Counted from the first letter of the stretch, positions 9,558-19,559 are shown. The stretch is DNA of 64,000 bases from Pseudoalteromonas distincta (GCF_000814675.1 NZ_JWIG01000026.1:39347-103346), one strand, 5' to 3'. Numbers and translations are program-made. The notes: generated by a model not told the origin, from the letters alone.

Positions 9558-10496
9558 TTAGTTTAGTAAGTCTTCAACCAATTTAGCCAAAATACGCTGA
9601 TCTTTGGCAAAGTTACGAATACCTTCACCGAGCTTTTCGCTGGCCATTGCATCTTCGTTGTGCTGCCATAAAAATTGCTCATGGGTGAGTGCGGTTAAGT
9701 CACTTTGCGGTGCTTTGGCAATGTTTGCAGCGTCAAGCTTTGTAACCAGTTCACCTTCTTGGCTTTGTAAATCATTGAGTAATGATGGCGAGATAGTCAG
9801 TAAATCGCAGCCAGCAAGTTCGATTATTTCCTGGGTATTTCTAAAGCTTGCACCCATTACCACGGTTTTATAATCGTACTTTTTATAGTACTGATAAATA
9901 CCTGTAACCGACTGCACACCAGGATCTTCGCTTGGGGTGTATTCTTTATTATCGCGGGCTTTGTACCAATCAAGAATACGACCAACAAACGGAGATATAA
10001 GCGTTACGTTAGCTTGTGCGCACGCAATGGCTTGAGCCATCGAAAAAAGCAGCGTTAAGTTACACTTAATGCCTTCTTTTTCTAACTGCTCGGCGGCTTT
10101 AATGCCTTCCCATGTTGAAGCAAGTTTAATAAGTACGCGGTCTTTTGAAATACCCGCTTGCTCGTAAAGTGAAATAAGCTTACGCCCTTTGGCAATACTT
10201 GCTTGGGTATCAAACGATAAACGCGCATCTACTTCGCTCGATATACGCCCAGGTATTACTTTTAGTATTTCACAGCCAAAGTTAACAATAAGTTGGTCGC
10301 ATATAGCGTCAACGTTGTTGCCAGCTTTTTGTATAGCGTCTTCAATTAAATGTTTATATTGAGGTAATTTTGCAGCTTGTAAAATTAACGAAGGATTGGT
10401 TGTTGCATCAACCGGTTGTAGGGCTTTGATTGACTCTACATCGCCACTGTCGGCAACGACCGTGGTTACTTTTTTGAGTTGTTCTAACAAGTTCAT
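9558..10496 (-). CDS. tal: transaldolase
   Basis: The 312-residue TalB-type transaldolase has the Schiff-base lysine in [11 protein letters not shown] (Lys124, matching Lys132 of E. coli TalB) and the [10 protein letters not shown] motif near the N-terminus. It transfers dihydroxyacetone units in the non-oxidative pentose phosphate pathway. It is co-oriented with xylA (39-nt gap) and tkt (58-nt gap), completing the route from xylulose-5-phosphate to glycolysis. Confidence 0.96.
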   Translation of the reverse strand: MNLLEQLKKVTTVVADSGDVESIKALQPVDATTNPSLILQAAKLPQYKHLIEDAIQKAGNNVDAICDQLIVNFGCEILKVIPGRISSEVDARLSFDTQASIAKGRKLISLYEQAGISKDRVLIKLASTWEGIKAAEQLEKEGIKCNLTLLFSMAQAIACAQANVTLISPFVGRILDWYKARDNKEYTPSEDPGVQSVTGIYQYYKKYDYKTVVMGASFRNTQEIIELAGCDLLTISPSLLNDLQSQEGELVTKLDAANIAKAPQSDLTALTHEQFLWQHNEDAMASEKLGEGIRNFAKDQRILAKLVEDLLN

Positions 10497-10505
10497 AATG
10501 ATGTA

Positions 10506-10529
10506 CGCCTCGGCTTTAAAACCGAGGCG
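10506..10529 (-). other. intercistronic hairpin between xylA and tal
   Basis: CGCCTCGG and CCGAGGCG form an 8-bp stem with an 8-nt loop, with no T tract. It could protect the xylA mRNA 3' end or mark a processing site rather than terminate transcription. Confidence 0.5.
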
Positions 10530-10535
10530 ATGTCC

Positions 10536-11855
10536 TTATACGTAGCGGTTAACAATATTCTCAAGCAGTTCTTGGCGACCAGAAACTTGCTTAGGATCGA
10601 TGTTGTTCTCGTGTACTAAGGCTGAAAGGCTTTCAAGTGATTGCTCACCATTTAGAATGCTTTGACCTAGGTCTTCTTTCCAACCAGCGTAACGTTTTTC
10701 AACAAAATCAGTCAGCTCGCCGCCTTCAATCATTGCTGCTGCATTGAGTAATGCTTTAGCCATCGTATCCATACCGCCAATGTGACCAATGAATAAGTCA
10801 TCACGCTCACACGATTGACGACGAAGTTTAGTGTCAAAGTTAAAGCCGCCTGTTGTAAAACCACCCATTTTTAAAATTTCGTAAACAACAAGTGTGCACT
10901 CAGCTACGTCGTTAGGGAATTGGTCAGTATCCCAACCGTTTTGCATGTCGCCACGGTTAGCATCAATACTACCCATAATGCCTTCTGCGCAAGCCACTGC
11001 AATTTCGTGGTGGAAGCTATGACCCGCAAGTGTTGCGTGGTTTGCTTCAATGTTTACTTTAATTTCGTCTTGTAAGCCGTGCTTGTATAAAAAGCCTGCA
11101 ACCGTTGCTGTATCGTAATCGTACTGGTGCTTAGTTGGCTCTTGTGGTTTTGGCTCAATTAATAATGTGCCTTTAAAACCAATTTTTTTCTTGTGCTCTA
11201 CAACCATTTTCAAAAAGCGTGCGTACTGTTCGCTTTCTTGTGCAAGGTCTGTATTTAGTAGCGTGTCGTAACCTTCACGACCACCCCAAAGTACGTAGTT
11301 TTCGCCGCCTAAACGATGCGTAATTTCCATTGCATGTTTAACTTGTGCTGCTGCATATGCATACGTATTAGGATTAGGGTTTGTTGCACCACCGGCACAA
11401 AAACGCTGATTTGAGAATAAGTTAGCAGTACCCCACAGTAGTTTTACACCTGTGCGCTGCATTTCTTTTTCGATAATGTTAGCTATGTGCGTTACGTTAT
11501 CGTGGCTTTCTTGTAGTGTTTTACCTTCAGGGGCAATATCAACATCATGAAAACAAAAGTAAGGAACGCCTAATTTTTCATAAAATTCAAAGGCTACTTT
11601 TACTTTTTGTTCAGCAAGTTCTAATTGATTGCCTACAGGTTGGATCCAAGGACGGTCAAACGTACCTTCACCAAAAATATCAAACCCTGTAGAACAAAAG
11701 TTATGCCAGTAACAGGCTGCAAAACGTAAATGTTCTTTCATTGTTTTGCCAAGCACTACTTGGTTTTCGTCGTAATAACGAAATGCAAATGGGTTTTTAG
11801 AGTTTTCACCCTCAAATTTAATTTTCTCAACGTTTGTAAAAAATTGTTCGCTCAT
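10536..11855 (-). CDS. xylA: xylose isomerase
   Basis: The 439-residue class II xylose isomerase has catalytic His103 in [12 protein letters not shown], metal-site segments [15 protein letters not shown] and [13 protein letters not shown], and [16 protein letters not shown]. It converts D-xylose to D-xylulose. An ATG four codons upstream is open, but that ATG overlaps the GGAG ribosome-binding site (ATGGAGCACATTATG). The ATG at 11855, giving MSEQFF, is therefore the better start. It lies 30 nt after xylB. Confidence 0.97.
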   Translation of the reverse strand: MSEQFFTNVEKIKFEGENSKNPFAFRYYDENQVVLGKTMKEHLRFAACYWHNFCSTGFDIFGEGTFDRPWIQPVGNQLELAEQKVKVAFEFYEKLGVPYFCFHDVDIAPEGKTLQESHDNVTHIANIIEKEMQRTGVKLLWGTANLFSNQRFCAGGATNPNPNTYAYAAAQVKHAMEITHRLGGENYVLWGGREGYDTLLNTDLAQESEQYARFLKMVVEHKKKIGFKGTLLIEPKPQEPTKHQYDYDTATVAGFLYKHGLQDEIKVNIEANHATLAGHSFHHEIAVACAEGIMGSIDANRGDMQNGWDTDQFPNDVAECTLVVYEILKMGGFTTGGFNFDTKLRRQSCERDDLFIGHIGGMDTMAKALLNAAAMIEGGELTDFVEKRYAGWKEDLGQSILNGEQSLESLSALVHENNIDPKQVSGRQELLENIVNRYV

Positions 11856-11885
11856 AATGTGCTCCATTAATTTTATAATAGTGTA

Positions 11886-13343
11886 TTAAAAGTATGTTTT
11901 TACACTTTGGTAAAGTGCTTTGTATGTTGTGTATTGCTGTGCGTAAAAGTCTTGCATGACTGGATCTGGCTCAATTGTTTGCGTTACCTTGCCGTTAACA
12001 CACACTTGTTGTGCAGGGAGTTGTGTTACTGCTATTCGGGCAAGTCTTGCTGCGCCAAATGCGGGGCCAACTTCTGAGCCTTCTCGGTAAATTAGGGGGC
12101 GGTTGAGTACACTTGCGATGATTTTTCCCCACAGTGGGCTTTTAGCGCCACCACCAATAACGGTTACATCGTCAATTTGTGCGCCGGCATCAAGCAGTAC
12201 TTGTTGGCCATCGGCAAAGGCAAAAGCAACGCCCTCTAGTACTGCACGGCCAAGAGCTGCTGCATCGGTATCGCTGTCTAAACCAAAAAATACGCCTTTG
12301 GCATCGGGGTTATTATGCGGCGTACGCTCGCCAGTTAAATAAGGTAAAAATATGACTGAGCTTGGTTTGCTAAAATCGCATTTACTTACTTGTTCAAGGA
12401 GTGCGCTTTCGTTTTCAAAACCGGTTAATTTAGTGACCCAGGTTAAACAGCTTGCTGCGCTTAACACCACTGACATTTGGTGCCAGGTGTTTTCAATGCA
12501 ATGACAAAAAGTATGTACAGCACCTTCTGGGTTAGGCAGGTATTTATCGTTAGCAACAAAGTAAACGCCCGAAGTACCTAATGACAAAAACGCTTGTTTA
12601 GGCCTTACTACGCCAACACCAGCAGCGCCTGCGGCATTATCGCCACCACCTGCAACAACAGGTACTTGTTCCATACCCCATTTAGCAGCAACTTGGGCTG
12701 TTAATTTGCCAGTAATTTGTGTGCCCTCAAAAAGGGTAGGCATGTGTTGCTCTGTTAAGTCGCAGGCGCTAAGCATTTTTTGCGACCATGCTCTTTTTTC
12801 TACGTCTAGCCACAGTGTGCCTGCTGAGTCAGACATGTCTGATGCAAAATCACCGGTCATTAAAAAGCGTAGGTAGTCTTTTGGTAATAATACTTTGGCG
12901 ACTTTTGCAAAGTTTTCTGGCTCAAACTCTTTTAACCACACCAATTTAGGTGCAGTAAAACCAGGCATTGCTATGTTGCCGGTAATATTACGAGAATTTG
13001 GTTCGCGTTTTTCAAGCTCTACACATTGTGCAGCACTGCGCCCGTCGTTCCATAAAATGGCTGGGCGAATAATATTATTGTTTTTATCAAGCAGCGTTGC
13101 GCCATGCATTTGCCCAGAAAGGCCCACAGCCTTTACCGATTTTAGTAATGCAGGGTGAGTCTTTTTAAGATCCTCGATTGCACTACAGGTAGCAAGCCAC
13201 CAATCTGAAGGGTTTTGCTCAGAAAAAAGTGGTGCTGGGCGTGAAACGCTTAAAGAGCCACTTGCTTGAGCAAGCAATTGGTCTTGCTCGTCTAAAATAA
13301 TTACTTTTACACCTGAAGTGCCTAAATCGATACCAAGGAACAT
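11886..13343 (-). CDS. xylB: xylulokinase
   Basis: The 485-residue FGGY carbohydrate kinase has the N-terminal phosphate motif GIDLGTSGVK, substrate loop GLSGQMHG, and C-terminal ATP-site segments GGGAKSPLWG. It phosphorylates D-xylulose to xylulose-5-phosphate in the cytoplasm. It is the first gene of the leftward operon xylB-xylA-tal-tkt-unknown-galM. Its promoter carries a LacI-type palindrome overlapping the -10 region. Confidence 0.96.
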   Translation of the reverse strand: MFLGIDLGTSGVKVIILDEQDQLLAQASGSLSVSRPAPLFSEQNPSDWWLATCSAIEDLKKTHPALLKSVKAVGLSGQMHGATLLDKNNNIIRPAILWNDGRSAAQCVELEKREPNSRNITGNIAMPGFTAPKLVWLKEFEPENFAKVAKVLLPKDYLRFLMTGDFASDMSDSAGTLWLDVEKRAWSQKMLSACDLTEQHMPTLFEGTQITGKLTAQVAAKWGMEQVPVVAGGGDNAAGAAGVGVVRPKQAFLSLGTSGVYFVANDKYLPNPEGAVHTFCHCIENTWHQMSVVLSAASCLTWVTKLTGFENESALLEQVSKCDFSKPSSVIFLPYLTGERTPHNNPDAKGVFFGLDSDTDAAALGRAVLEGVAFAFADGQQVLLDAGAQIDDVTVIGGGAKSPLWGKIIASVLNRPLIYREGSEVGPAFGAARLARIAVTQLPAQQVCVNGKVTQTIEPDPVMQDFYAQQYTTYKALYQSVKTYF

Positions 13344-13369
13344 AAATGTGATACTTAATGTTGTTTTAG

Positions 13370-13409
13370 TGTTAGCGCTAACATTAATGATTTGATATTG
13401 TTAAGTCAA
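13370..13409 (-). promoter_or_regulatory. xylB promoter with LacI-family operator
   Basis: On the minus strand there is a -35 TTGACT (13404-13409), a 17-nt spacer and a -10 TAATGT (13381-13386). The perfect 14-bp palindrome TGTTAGCGCTAACA (13370-13383) overlaps the -10 box. A central CG-type palindrome of this kind is typical for LacI-family repressors. The regulator at 16389 is the obvious candidate. Confidence 0.8.
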
Positions 13410-13505
13410 GCTAGTTTTAAACTATGTTTAACAATTAATTTGCAAGTTTATTGCTTGGTTGTTGGAGTTCACTTAAATTTCTTTTTAAGATCATAAGGAA
13501 ACACT

Positions 13506-14462
13506 ATGAAAAAAATAAACTGGGGTATTGTTGGTTGTGGCCGAATTGCCGCACAATTTTGTGAAGACTTAGCACATACAAATAATGGTGTTGCGTACGC
13601 AGTTGCAGCAAGAAATGGGGATGATGCAACCGCTTTTGCGAGCAAGTATGGTGCGGCCAATGCCTACGAAGGGTATCAGGCATTATTTCACGATAAAAAC
13701 GTTGATGTAGTTTACATTGCGACCCCGCATAACTTTCACTTTAAAAATGCCAGCGATGCTATTAAAGCAGGTAAGCATGTATTGTGCGAAAAGCCCATTA
13801 CGGTTTCGGCTGAAGAGTGTAAGCAGTTGTCTTTACTGGCTAAAAAGCACGACGTATTTTTAATGGAAGCCATGTGGACGTACTTTTTACCTGCAATACA
13901 AAAAGCAAAACAATGGGTAGAGCAAGGGCGAATTGGCACTATTAAACATGTTAAAGCTGACTTTGGCTATCCTGTGCCTTTTAACCCCGACGGGCGTGAA
14001 TACAACCCAGATTTAGCGGGCGGTTGTTTACTTGATATGGGAATTTATCCGCTTGCCATTGCCAATTACTTTTTAAATAACGACCTTGAAAACTTATACG
14101 TAAGAGCAAATGTTCGCTACAAAGGCGTGGAAGACGATGTACTTATTACTGCTAATTGTGGTGATGTAATGGTGAGCTTAGCAACGTCATTTCAATGCCG
14201 GTTAGGGAATGGCGCGTATATTATTGGCGACAAAGGCTATATAAAAATACCCGATGCATTTAGGGCTTATGAGTGCTCTTTGTATGAGCTTGATGACTTA
14301 ATTGAGCATTTTGAAGATGGCAGGCAGTCACAAGGTTATAGCTTTGAAGCGCAAGAAGTAGGGCGCTTACTGAGCGAAAACAAACGAGAGAGTGACATTA
14401 TGAGCCACTCTCAAAGTTTACTTTTACAATCGCAAATGGAGCGTATTAAAGCCCTGTTTTAA
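13506..14462 (+). CDS. Gfo/Idh/MocA family oxidoreductase
   Basis: The 318-residue protein has an N-terminal Rossmann fold with GCGRIA (residues 10-15) and the family signature EKP (95-97), followed by the C-terminal alpha/beta domain. The family oxidises or reduces sugars and related cyclitols with NAD(P). A xylose or xylo-oligosaccharide dehydrogenase, or a dihydrodiol dehydrogenase-like enzyme, is possible, but the substrate cannot be read. It is divergent from xylB and shares the intergenic region with the operator at 13370, so it may be co-regulated. Confidence 0.85.
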   Translation: MKKINWGIVGCGRIAAQFCEDLAHTNNGVAYAVAARNGDDATAFASKYGAANAYEGYQALFHDKNVDVVYIATPHNFHFKNASDAIKAGKHVLCEKPITVSAEECKQLSLLAKKHDVFLMEAMWTYFLPAIQKAKQWVEQGRIGTIKHVKADFGYPVPFNPDGREYNPDLAGGCLLDMGIYPLAIANYFLNNDLENLYVRANVRYKGVEDDVLITANCGDVMVSLATSFQCRLGNGAYIIGDKGYIKIPDAFRAYECSLYELDDLIEHFEDGRQSQGYSFEAQEVGRLLSENKRESDIMSHSQSLLLQSQMERIKALF

Positions 14463-14467
14463 AATAG

Positions 14468-14541
14468 TTTTAAGAGAACTTTAATAGAGCTTTAAAAGAG
14501 TTTTGAATGAGCTTTAAAGCAGTTTCAAAAAGCTTTCAATC
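14468..14541. repeat. degenerate ~11-nt tandem repeat (about 7 units)
   Basis: TTT-A-rich units related to TTTAANAGAGC start at 14468, 14480, 14491, 14502, 14513, 14523 and 14534, a spacing of 10-12 nt. They fill the gap between two convergent genes. The period is close to one helical turn and is not a multiple of three, so this is probably not coding. Confidence 0.6.
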
Positions 14542-14567
14542 AAATAATAAACTTAACTGGCGGCGAT

Positions 14568-16178
14568 TTATTCGCCGCTAGGTTCGTCATAATTAAAAAA
14601 TGAAAAGTGAGCTTCTCTATTTCTCCCCGATAAATCTTGGCAAGCCATACCAACAAAAGCACCGGTAAAACACGGGCGATACCCTTGCGGTGATTGCTGC
14701 ACGTAATCATCAGATAAAATACTGCCATCGAGCACTGGACCAAACTTTATCCAGCAGTTTTTCTCGGTGGCATAATAAAACTGTAGCTGCGCGCCATTAA
14801 AATCAGCTTTTAAGTAAACAGGTTTGTTTGTTTTAAGCAAAAGCGGTGCAACAGGCGTACTTGTTTGGTATTTATCGCAGCTTATTATATTTAAATAACG
14901 TGGTGTGGTTTCATCGCCTACATCGCCGCCGCTTATATGCAAATAGTAGTAATGAGCGGTGTTGTAATAACATACTAGCCCCGCCATTTGTTGAAAACTG
15001 CTTGGTGCAAAATCAACGCATGTGCTGCAAACAGTATGATGAGCCTGTACACGCCTGGCAATAAAACTTTGCTGATGCAATGAGCTTAAAGACTCTTTTC
15101 CCACTAAGGTGAGCGATGATTTTTGGGCATTCTTATACACCCAGCTTTTGCACATGGGTATACGCAATGACTGAAAATCAACAGTCAGATCATCTTTACT
15201 AAAATCAATATGTGTTGTGGGTTGCGGCTGTGAATTTAGCATTAAACCCTCAATGGGTACGTGCATTGTCGGGGCTTTATTTGTGTGTTTGGCATAAGGC
15301 CAGTCATCGTCTTTCCAGATTATTTGCTCAATCCCTGTTTCACGCCCTGTAATGCAGCGGCCACGCTCAGTCAGTGGTCTAGATGTTAAAAATACCGTGT
15401 ACCAATCACCGGCTTGCGTTTGAAAAAAATCTCCATGGCCACATTTTTGTAGCGTATTACTCGGCTCGTGGGCTGCTGTAATAACGGGGTTGTGCGGGTG
15501 TACTTGGTAAGGGCCAAATACGTTTTTAGAGCGCGCTATACTAATGCAGTGTTCATACCCAGTGCCACCTTCAGCGGTAATTAAATAGTAGTAATCGCCG
15601 CGTTTTAAAATATGTGGGCCTTCAGTGCAACCAAGTTTTGTGCCTGAAAATATAGGTTTAACATCGCCTATTAACTTATTGGTTTTTAGGCAAAGCTCTT
15701 GCATTACTATGCCACCAAATAGTGCGTTGTTGCGGTGATCAACCAACATGTTTAGCAAATAGCTTTTACCGTCATCATCGTGAAAAATAGACGGATCAAA
15801 ACCGCTAGAGTTTAAGTAAGTCGCTTGTGACCAGTTACCGGTAATATCAGTGGTTGATACAAAATAGTTTGGTGTGTCTTTGTAAGGGCCATCAAAGCTT
15901 TTTACATTGGTATATACCAAATAAAAACGGCCATTATTGTAACTAAGTTGCGCAGCCCATACGCCGCAAGAATCAGGCACTCCTCGCATATCGAGTTGCT
16001 CTACGGTGTTAAGTGCTTGGCCTATAACTCGCCAATTTACTAAATCGGTAGAGTGGTGAATTTGCACACCGCCAAACCATTCAAATGTTGAAGTGGCTAT
16101 GTAGTAGTCGTTATTAACTCTGACAATGTTTGGGTCTGGGTTAAAGCCTCTTAGAATTGGGTTTTGCAGCATGCTCAT
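14568..16178 (-). CDS. GH43 beta-xylosidase / alpha-arabinofuranosidase family protein
   Basis: The 536-residue protein has a five-bladed propeller with GH43 catalytic residues: base Asp15 in GFNPDPNIVR, pKa-modulating Asp128 in SGFDPSIF and acid Glu186 in GCTEGPHI. The C-terminal beta-sandwich (about residues 330-530) is typical of xylosidases of this family. There is no signal peptide, so it probably splits imported xylo-oligosaccharides in the cytoplasm. AAGG eight bases before the first ATG supports the start MSMLQNP. Its promoter carries the same operator palindrome as xylB. Confidence 0.92.
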   Translation of the reverse strand: MSMLQNPILRGFNPDPNIVRVNNDYYIATSTFEWFGGVQIHHSTDLVNWRVIGQALNTVEQLDMRGVPDSCGVWAAQLSYNNGRFYLVYTNVKSFDGPYKDTPNYFVSTTDITGNWSQATYLNSSGFDPSIFHDDDGKSYLLNMLVDHRNNALFGGIVMQELCLKTNKLIGDVKPIFSGTKLGCTEGPHILKRGDYYYLITAEGGTGYEHCISIARSKNVFGPYQVHPHNPVITAAHEPSNTLQKCGHGDFFQTQAGDWYTVFLTSRPLTERGRCITGRETGIEQIIWKDDDWPYAKHTNKAPTMHVPIEGLMLNSQPQPTTHIDFSKDDLTVDFQSLRIPMCKSWVYKNAQKSSLTLVGKESLSSLHQQSFIARRVQAHHTVCSTCVDFAPSSFQQMAGLVCYYNTAHYYYLHISGGDVGDETTPRYLNIISCDKYQTSTPVAPLLLKTNKPVYLKADFNGAQLQFYYATEKNCWIKFGPVLDGSILSDDYVQQSPQGYRPCFTGAFVGMACQDLSGRNREAHFSFFNYDEPSGE

Positions 16179-16233
16179 AATATAGGCCTTTTTAAGTTTT
16201 TTATATTATTGGGTATGAATATTACAAATTTGT

Positions 16234-16275
16234 TGTTAGCGCTAACATTTTCAGTGTAGTATAAGACTTTGTCAA
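16234..16275 (-). promoter_or_regulatory. GH43 promoter with LacI-family operator
   Basis: The palindrome TGTTAGCGCTAACA (16234-16247) is identical to that at 13370. On the minus strand a consensus -35 TTGACA (16270-16275) lies 17 nt from a weak -10 GAAAAT (16247-16252), with the operator starting at the end of the -10 box as in the xylB promoter. It sits in the 210-nt region shared with the divergent lacI-type gene. Confidence 0.75.
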
Positions 16276-16388
16276 TAAGTAATCATATAAAACGCGCTGT
16301 AAACAATATCAAGCTTTACAATTATGTATAATGAAAATTAAGAAAGTTAATTATAACAATCACATGATTGTGAGTAGGTAATAAGAAT

Positions 16389-17429
16389 ATGGCCGATCCT
16401 AAAAGAGCAAGAATACAAGATGTAGCCGAGCAGGCTGGTGTATCAATGATGACAGTTTCGCGCGTGCTCAATCAAGACAAAAAAGTAAGCGACAAAACCC
16501 GCGAAAAAGTAATGGCGGTTGTTGAGCAATTAAATTACAGGCCAAATGTGTCTGCTAGGCGCCTTGCTAGTACTAAGTCATTCTTTTTAGGACTTTTATA
16601 CGATAACCCAAGTGACTCTTACATAAGCCAGTTTTTGTTAGCAGCGCTTAAAAAATGCCGCGCACTGGGCTACCACCTAGTTGTTGACGAAGCGCATACC
16701 GATATTGACAAAACAATTGAATCGGTAAAGCAACTTATTGATGTTACACAGGTTGATGGCATGATTTTACTGCCCCCTATGTGCGACAACGAACAGGTTT
16801 TAGATGTGCTTACTAAAGCACAAGTACCATTTGTAAGAATAACGCCAGATACAAAATTAAATCGCTCCCCTTATATATGCATGGACGATTACCAAGCGGC
16901 GTTTGATGTTACAGAGCATTTAATAAATCAAGGGCATAGCAAAATTGCACATATTATTGGCGACACTAAACAAGGTGTAAGCCGTTTGCGTTACCAAGGT
17001 TATTTAGATGCGCTGCGCTCTAATAAAATAATAACGCCACCTGAGTATATAGAGCAGGGCAGTTTTACCTATCAATCGGGTATGAAAGCGGCGATAAAAT
17101 TACTTTCGCTTGATGATAAACCAACAGCTATTTTTGCAGCTAACGATGATATGGCGGCCGCTGTAATCTCAATAGCTCAAAAACAAGGTATTAATATTCC
17201 AAGCGAACTGTCGGTTGTGGGCTTTGATGACACGCAACTTGCAACTATAGTTTGGCCAAATATTTCTACGGTAAAACAGCCCATTAATGAAATGGCTGAG
17301 CTTGCGATTACTTTACTTGCATCGGGTCAGTACAACGATTTGAGCAATGTAAAAAGCTTAGACTTAAGACATATTTTAGATTTTGAATTAATAGAAAGAG
17401 AATCAAGCTCAACCAATAAAAACAACTAA
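16389..17429 (+). CDS. LacI family transcriptional regulator of xylose/xylan genes
   Basis: The 346-residue protein has the LacI helix-turn-helix in RIQDVAEQAGVSMMTVSRVL (residues 8-27), the hinge helix NYRPNVSARRLA, then a periplasmic-binding-protein-like sugar domain ending about residue 335. It should repress the xylB operon and the GH43 gene by binding the two palindromes at 13370 and 16234 and be released by xylose or a xylo-oligomer. The target assignment is inferred from position and operator type. Confidence 0.93.
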   Translation: MADPKRARIQDVAEQAGVSMMTVSRVLNQDKKVSDKTREKVMAVVEQLNYRPNVSARRLASTKSFFLGLLYDNPSDSYISQFLLAALKKCRALGYHLVVDEAHTDIDKTIESVKQLIDVTQVDGMILLPPMCDNEQVLDVLTKAQVPFVRITPDTKLNRSPYICMDDYQAAFDVTEHLINQGHSKIAHIIGDTKQGVSRLRYQGYLDALRSNKIITPPEYIEQGSFTYQSGMKAAIKLLSLDDKPTAIFAANDDMAAAVISIAQKQGINIPSELSVVGFDDTQLATIVWPNISTVKQPINEMAELAITLLASGQYNDLSNVKSLDLRHILDFELIERESSSTNKNN

Positions 17430-17494
17430 ATAAGCACACCCTTTTGAGCTTCAAAATCTATATAAAATAACAACAACACACAATATGGATACTT

Positions 17495-18892
17495 ATGAAC
17501 GAGAAAGAAAATGTACTTTTAATAGTACTGGTTTGCTTTGTTGCGACCATTGGCGGTTTTTTATTTGGTTTTGACAGCGGCGTAATTAACGGCACTGTTG
17601 ATGGATTACAAACGGCGTTTGGCTCCAGTAGTGCGGGTACGGGATTTAACGTATCGAGCATGCTAATTGGTTGTGCCATTGGTGCGTTTTGCGCAGGTCG
17701 ATTGGCTGATAAATTTGGTCGGCGTCCAATTTTACTTTTTGCCGCTGCTTTATTTATTATAAGTGCTTGGGGCTCGGGTGTGTCAGTCACATCGTTTGAA
17801 TTTGTGATTTATCGCATTTTAGGCGGCTTAGCTGTAGGGGCTGCATCGGTTATGACCCCAGCTTATATTAGCGAAATTGCCCCCGCACGATACAGAGGCA
17901 CGCTCTCTACACTGCAACAAGTGGCTATTATATTTGGTTTATTTAGCGCATTTGTGAGTAACTATTTTTTAGCAAATACGGCTGGCGGCTCTACGGCTAT
18001 ATTTTGGCTCGACTTTGAAACATGGCGTTGGATGTTTTGGGTTGAGTTATTACCTGCATGCTTGTTTTTAATCGCTTTATTTTTTATCCCTGAAAGCCCA
18101 CGATACTTAATTATGGCTGGTAAAAAAGACGCTGCTGCACGTGTTTTATCGTCATTATATGGTGCTGAAACTGCCGCTCTTAAATTAAATGAAATAGCAG
18201 AGTCTCTTGCTGGGGATAAACACCAACCTAAATTATCTGATCTTATTGATAAACCTAAAAAACGTTTACGCCCCATTGTTTGGATAGGAATTAGCTTAGC
18301 TACATTTCAGCAATTAGTCGGCATTAACGTTGTTTTTTACTACGGCGCGGTACTTTGGCAAGCAGCAGGCTTTACTGAATCTGACGCGTTACTCATTAAT
18401 ATAATAAGCGGCTTTGTAAGTATTTTAGCGGTGTTTATTACCATGTATTTTATAGACAAAATTGGTAGAAAACCTTTTTTGTTAACCGGCTCAATTGGTA
18501 TGACGGTGACGCTTTCGGTTATTGTTTATGCCTTTTTAAACGCAGATATTGGCTCAACAGGTAATTTAGAGCTAGGAGAGCAGGGCATAGTTGCTTTAAT
18601 AGCCGCTAATGCTTATGTGTTCTTTTTTAACTTATCGTGGGGCCCTGTAATGTGGGTTATGTTAGGTGAAATGTTCCCTAACCAAATTCGCGGCTCTGGC
18701 CTTGCAGTTACCGGCTTTGCCCAGTGGATAGCTAACTTTTTAATTACCTGGTCGTTCCCTGTCATGCTCACCGGTATAGGTTTAGCAGGTGCGTATGGTT
18801 TTTACGCATTTTGCGCGTTTGTTTCAGTTATATTTGTATTTAAGTTTTTACACGAAACCAAAGGCAAAGAGCTTGAACAAATGAAAGGGTAA
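17495..18892 (+). CDS. MFS sugar:H+ symporter (probable xylose transporter)
   Basis: The 465-residue protein has 12 membrane segments. Sugar porter signatures are present: GRLADKFGRRP after TM2, PESPRYLI at the central loop, and ETKGKELEQM at the C-terminus. It resembles XylE and GalP. It lies 65 nt after the LacI gene on the same strand and completes the set needed for xylose uptake. Substrate specificity for xylose is inferred from context. Confidence 0.9.
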   Translation: MNEKENVLLIVLVCFVATIGGFLFGFDSGVINGTVDGLQTAFGSSSAGTGFNVSSMLIGCAIGAFCAGRLADKFGRRPILLFAAALFIISAWGSGVSVTSFEFVIYRILGGLAVGAASVMTPAYISEIAPARYRGTLSTLQQVAIIFGLFSAFVSNYFLANTAGGSTAIFWLDFETWRWMFWVELLPACLFLIALFFIPESPRYLIMAGKKDAAARVLSSLYGAETAALKLNEIAESLAGDKHQPKLSDLIDKPKKRLRPIVWIGISLATFQQLVGINVVFYYGAVLWQAAGFTESDALLINIISGFVSILAVFITMYFIDKIGRKPFLLTGSIGMTVTLSVIVYAFLNADIGSTGNLELGEQGIVALIAANAYVFFFNLSWGPVMWVMLGEMFPNQIRGSGLAVTGFAQWIANFLITWSFPVMLTGIGLAGAYGFYAFCAFVSVIFVFKFLHETKGKELEQMKG

Positions 18893-18911
18893 ATATTACC
18901 CCTTTAATAAG

Positions 18912-18939
18912 CGCCAAAACTAAAGCAATAGTTTTGGCG
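18912..18939 (+). terminator. probable terminator after sugar symporter
   Basis: CGCCAAAACT/AGTTTTGGCG forms a perfect 10-bp stem with an 8-nt loop. Only a weak T stretch follows, so termination may be partial. Confidence 0.6.
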
Positions 18940-19530
18940 TTGTTAGACTACCTCACTCCTTAAGTTTTTTTTACTAAACCCAAACACTTTATAAACTCGC
19001 AGCAACTATCTCATTTCTCAATAGGTAAATTACTAATGCATTTAAGTAAAGTGTGAATAGCTTGTTCAATATCGCGATCTGTAATGGCGTTTAACATCAT
19101 TTTTTAAACTTTTATTATTTCGATTTAAGCTGCCTCCATCGCTGTTTTCCCTTGGTTGTTAACTGGGTCATCAGCTTACGACTATGTTGTGAAAATGAAT
19201 AATATTAGACGTGACGTAGTTTTTAAAAAGACGTAGTTGCGCAGTTTGTGTAATAAGCAACTAAAAAGCAAATACAGCTGATAGTCTGCAGTGAGCGAGG
19301 AGCAGTCATTGAGATTGGATAAATATAATAGTTAATTGAGCGGTCAAACTACTTTTTGCGTATGTAGCTATGAAAATGAACGACGCGCGCATATTAGTTC
19401 ATTTAACTTTTCTTTAAAATTTTAGAAAACTTAGTGATAGTAATATCTTAGGTTATTTGTTAAAACATATATAATGTAGAAAATAGCGTGGCGTCAGCAG
19501 AAATATGCGCGATGAGCGTATTATTAAATT
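18940..19530. other. non-coding stretch with gene remnants before the lone cassette
   Basis: No convincing gene is present. A 29-codon minus-strand ORF at 19011-19100 (MMLNAITDRDIEQ..., no ribosome-binding site) may be a remnant. A 10-bp inverted repeat CGCGCATATT (19386-19395) / AATATGCGCG (19502-19511) encloses about 106 nt of AT-rich sequence. The stretch ends at ATTGTTATAAA (19529-19539), which resembles an attC R' core and could be the left border of the cassette that follows. Confidence 0.4.
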
Positions 19531-19559
19531 GTTATAAATTTTTCATCTAGGGAGTTATT

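Noticed and set aside
13469..13660. 63-codon ORF antisense to the oxidoreductase start
   Set aside because: It lies mostly opposite a strong Rossmann-fold coding region and has no ribosome-binding site.
14540..14743. 67-codon ORF at the end of the GH43 gene
   Set aside because: It is a frame shadow of the GH43 coding sequence and contains no independent signals.
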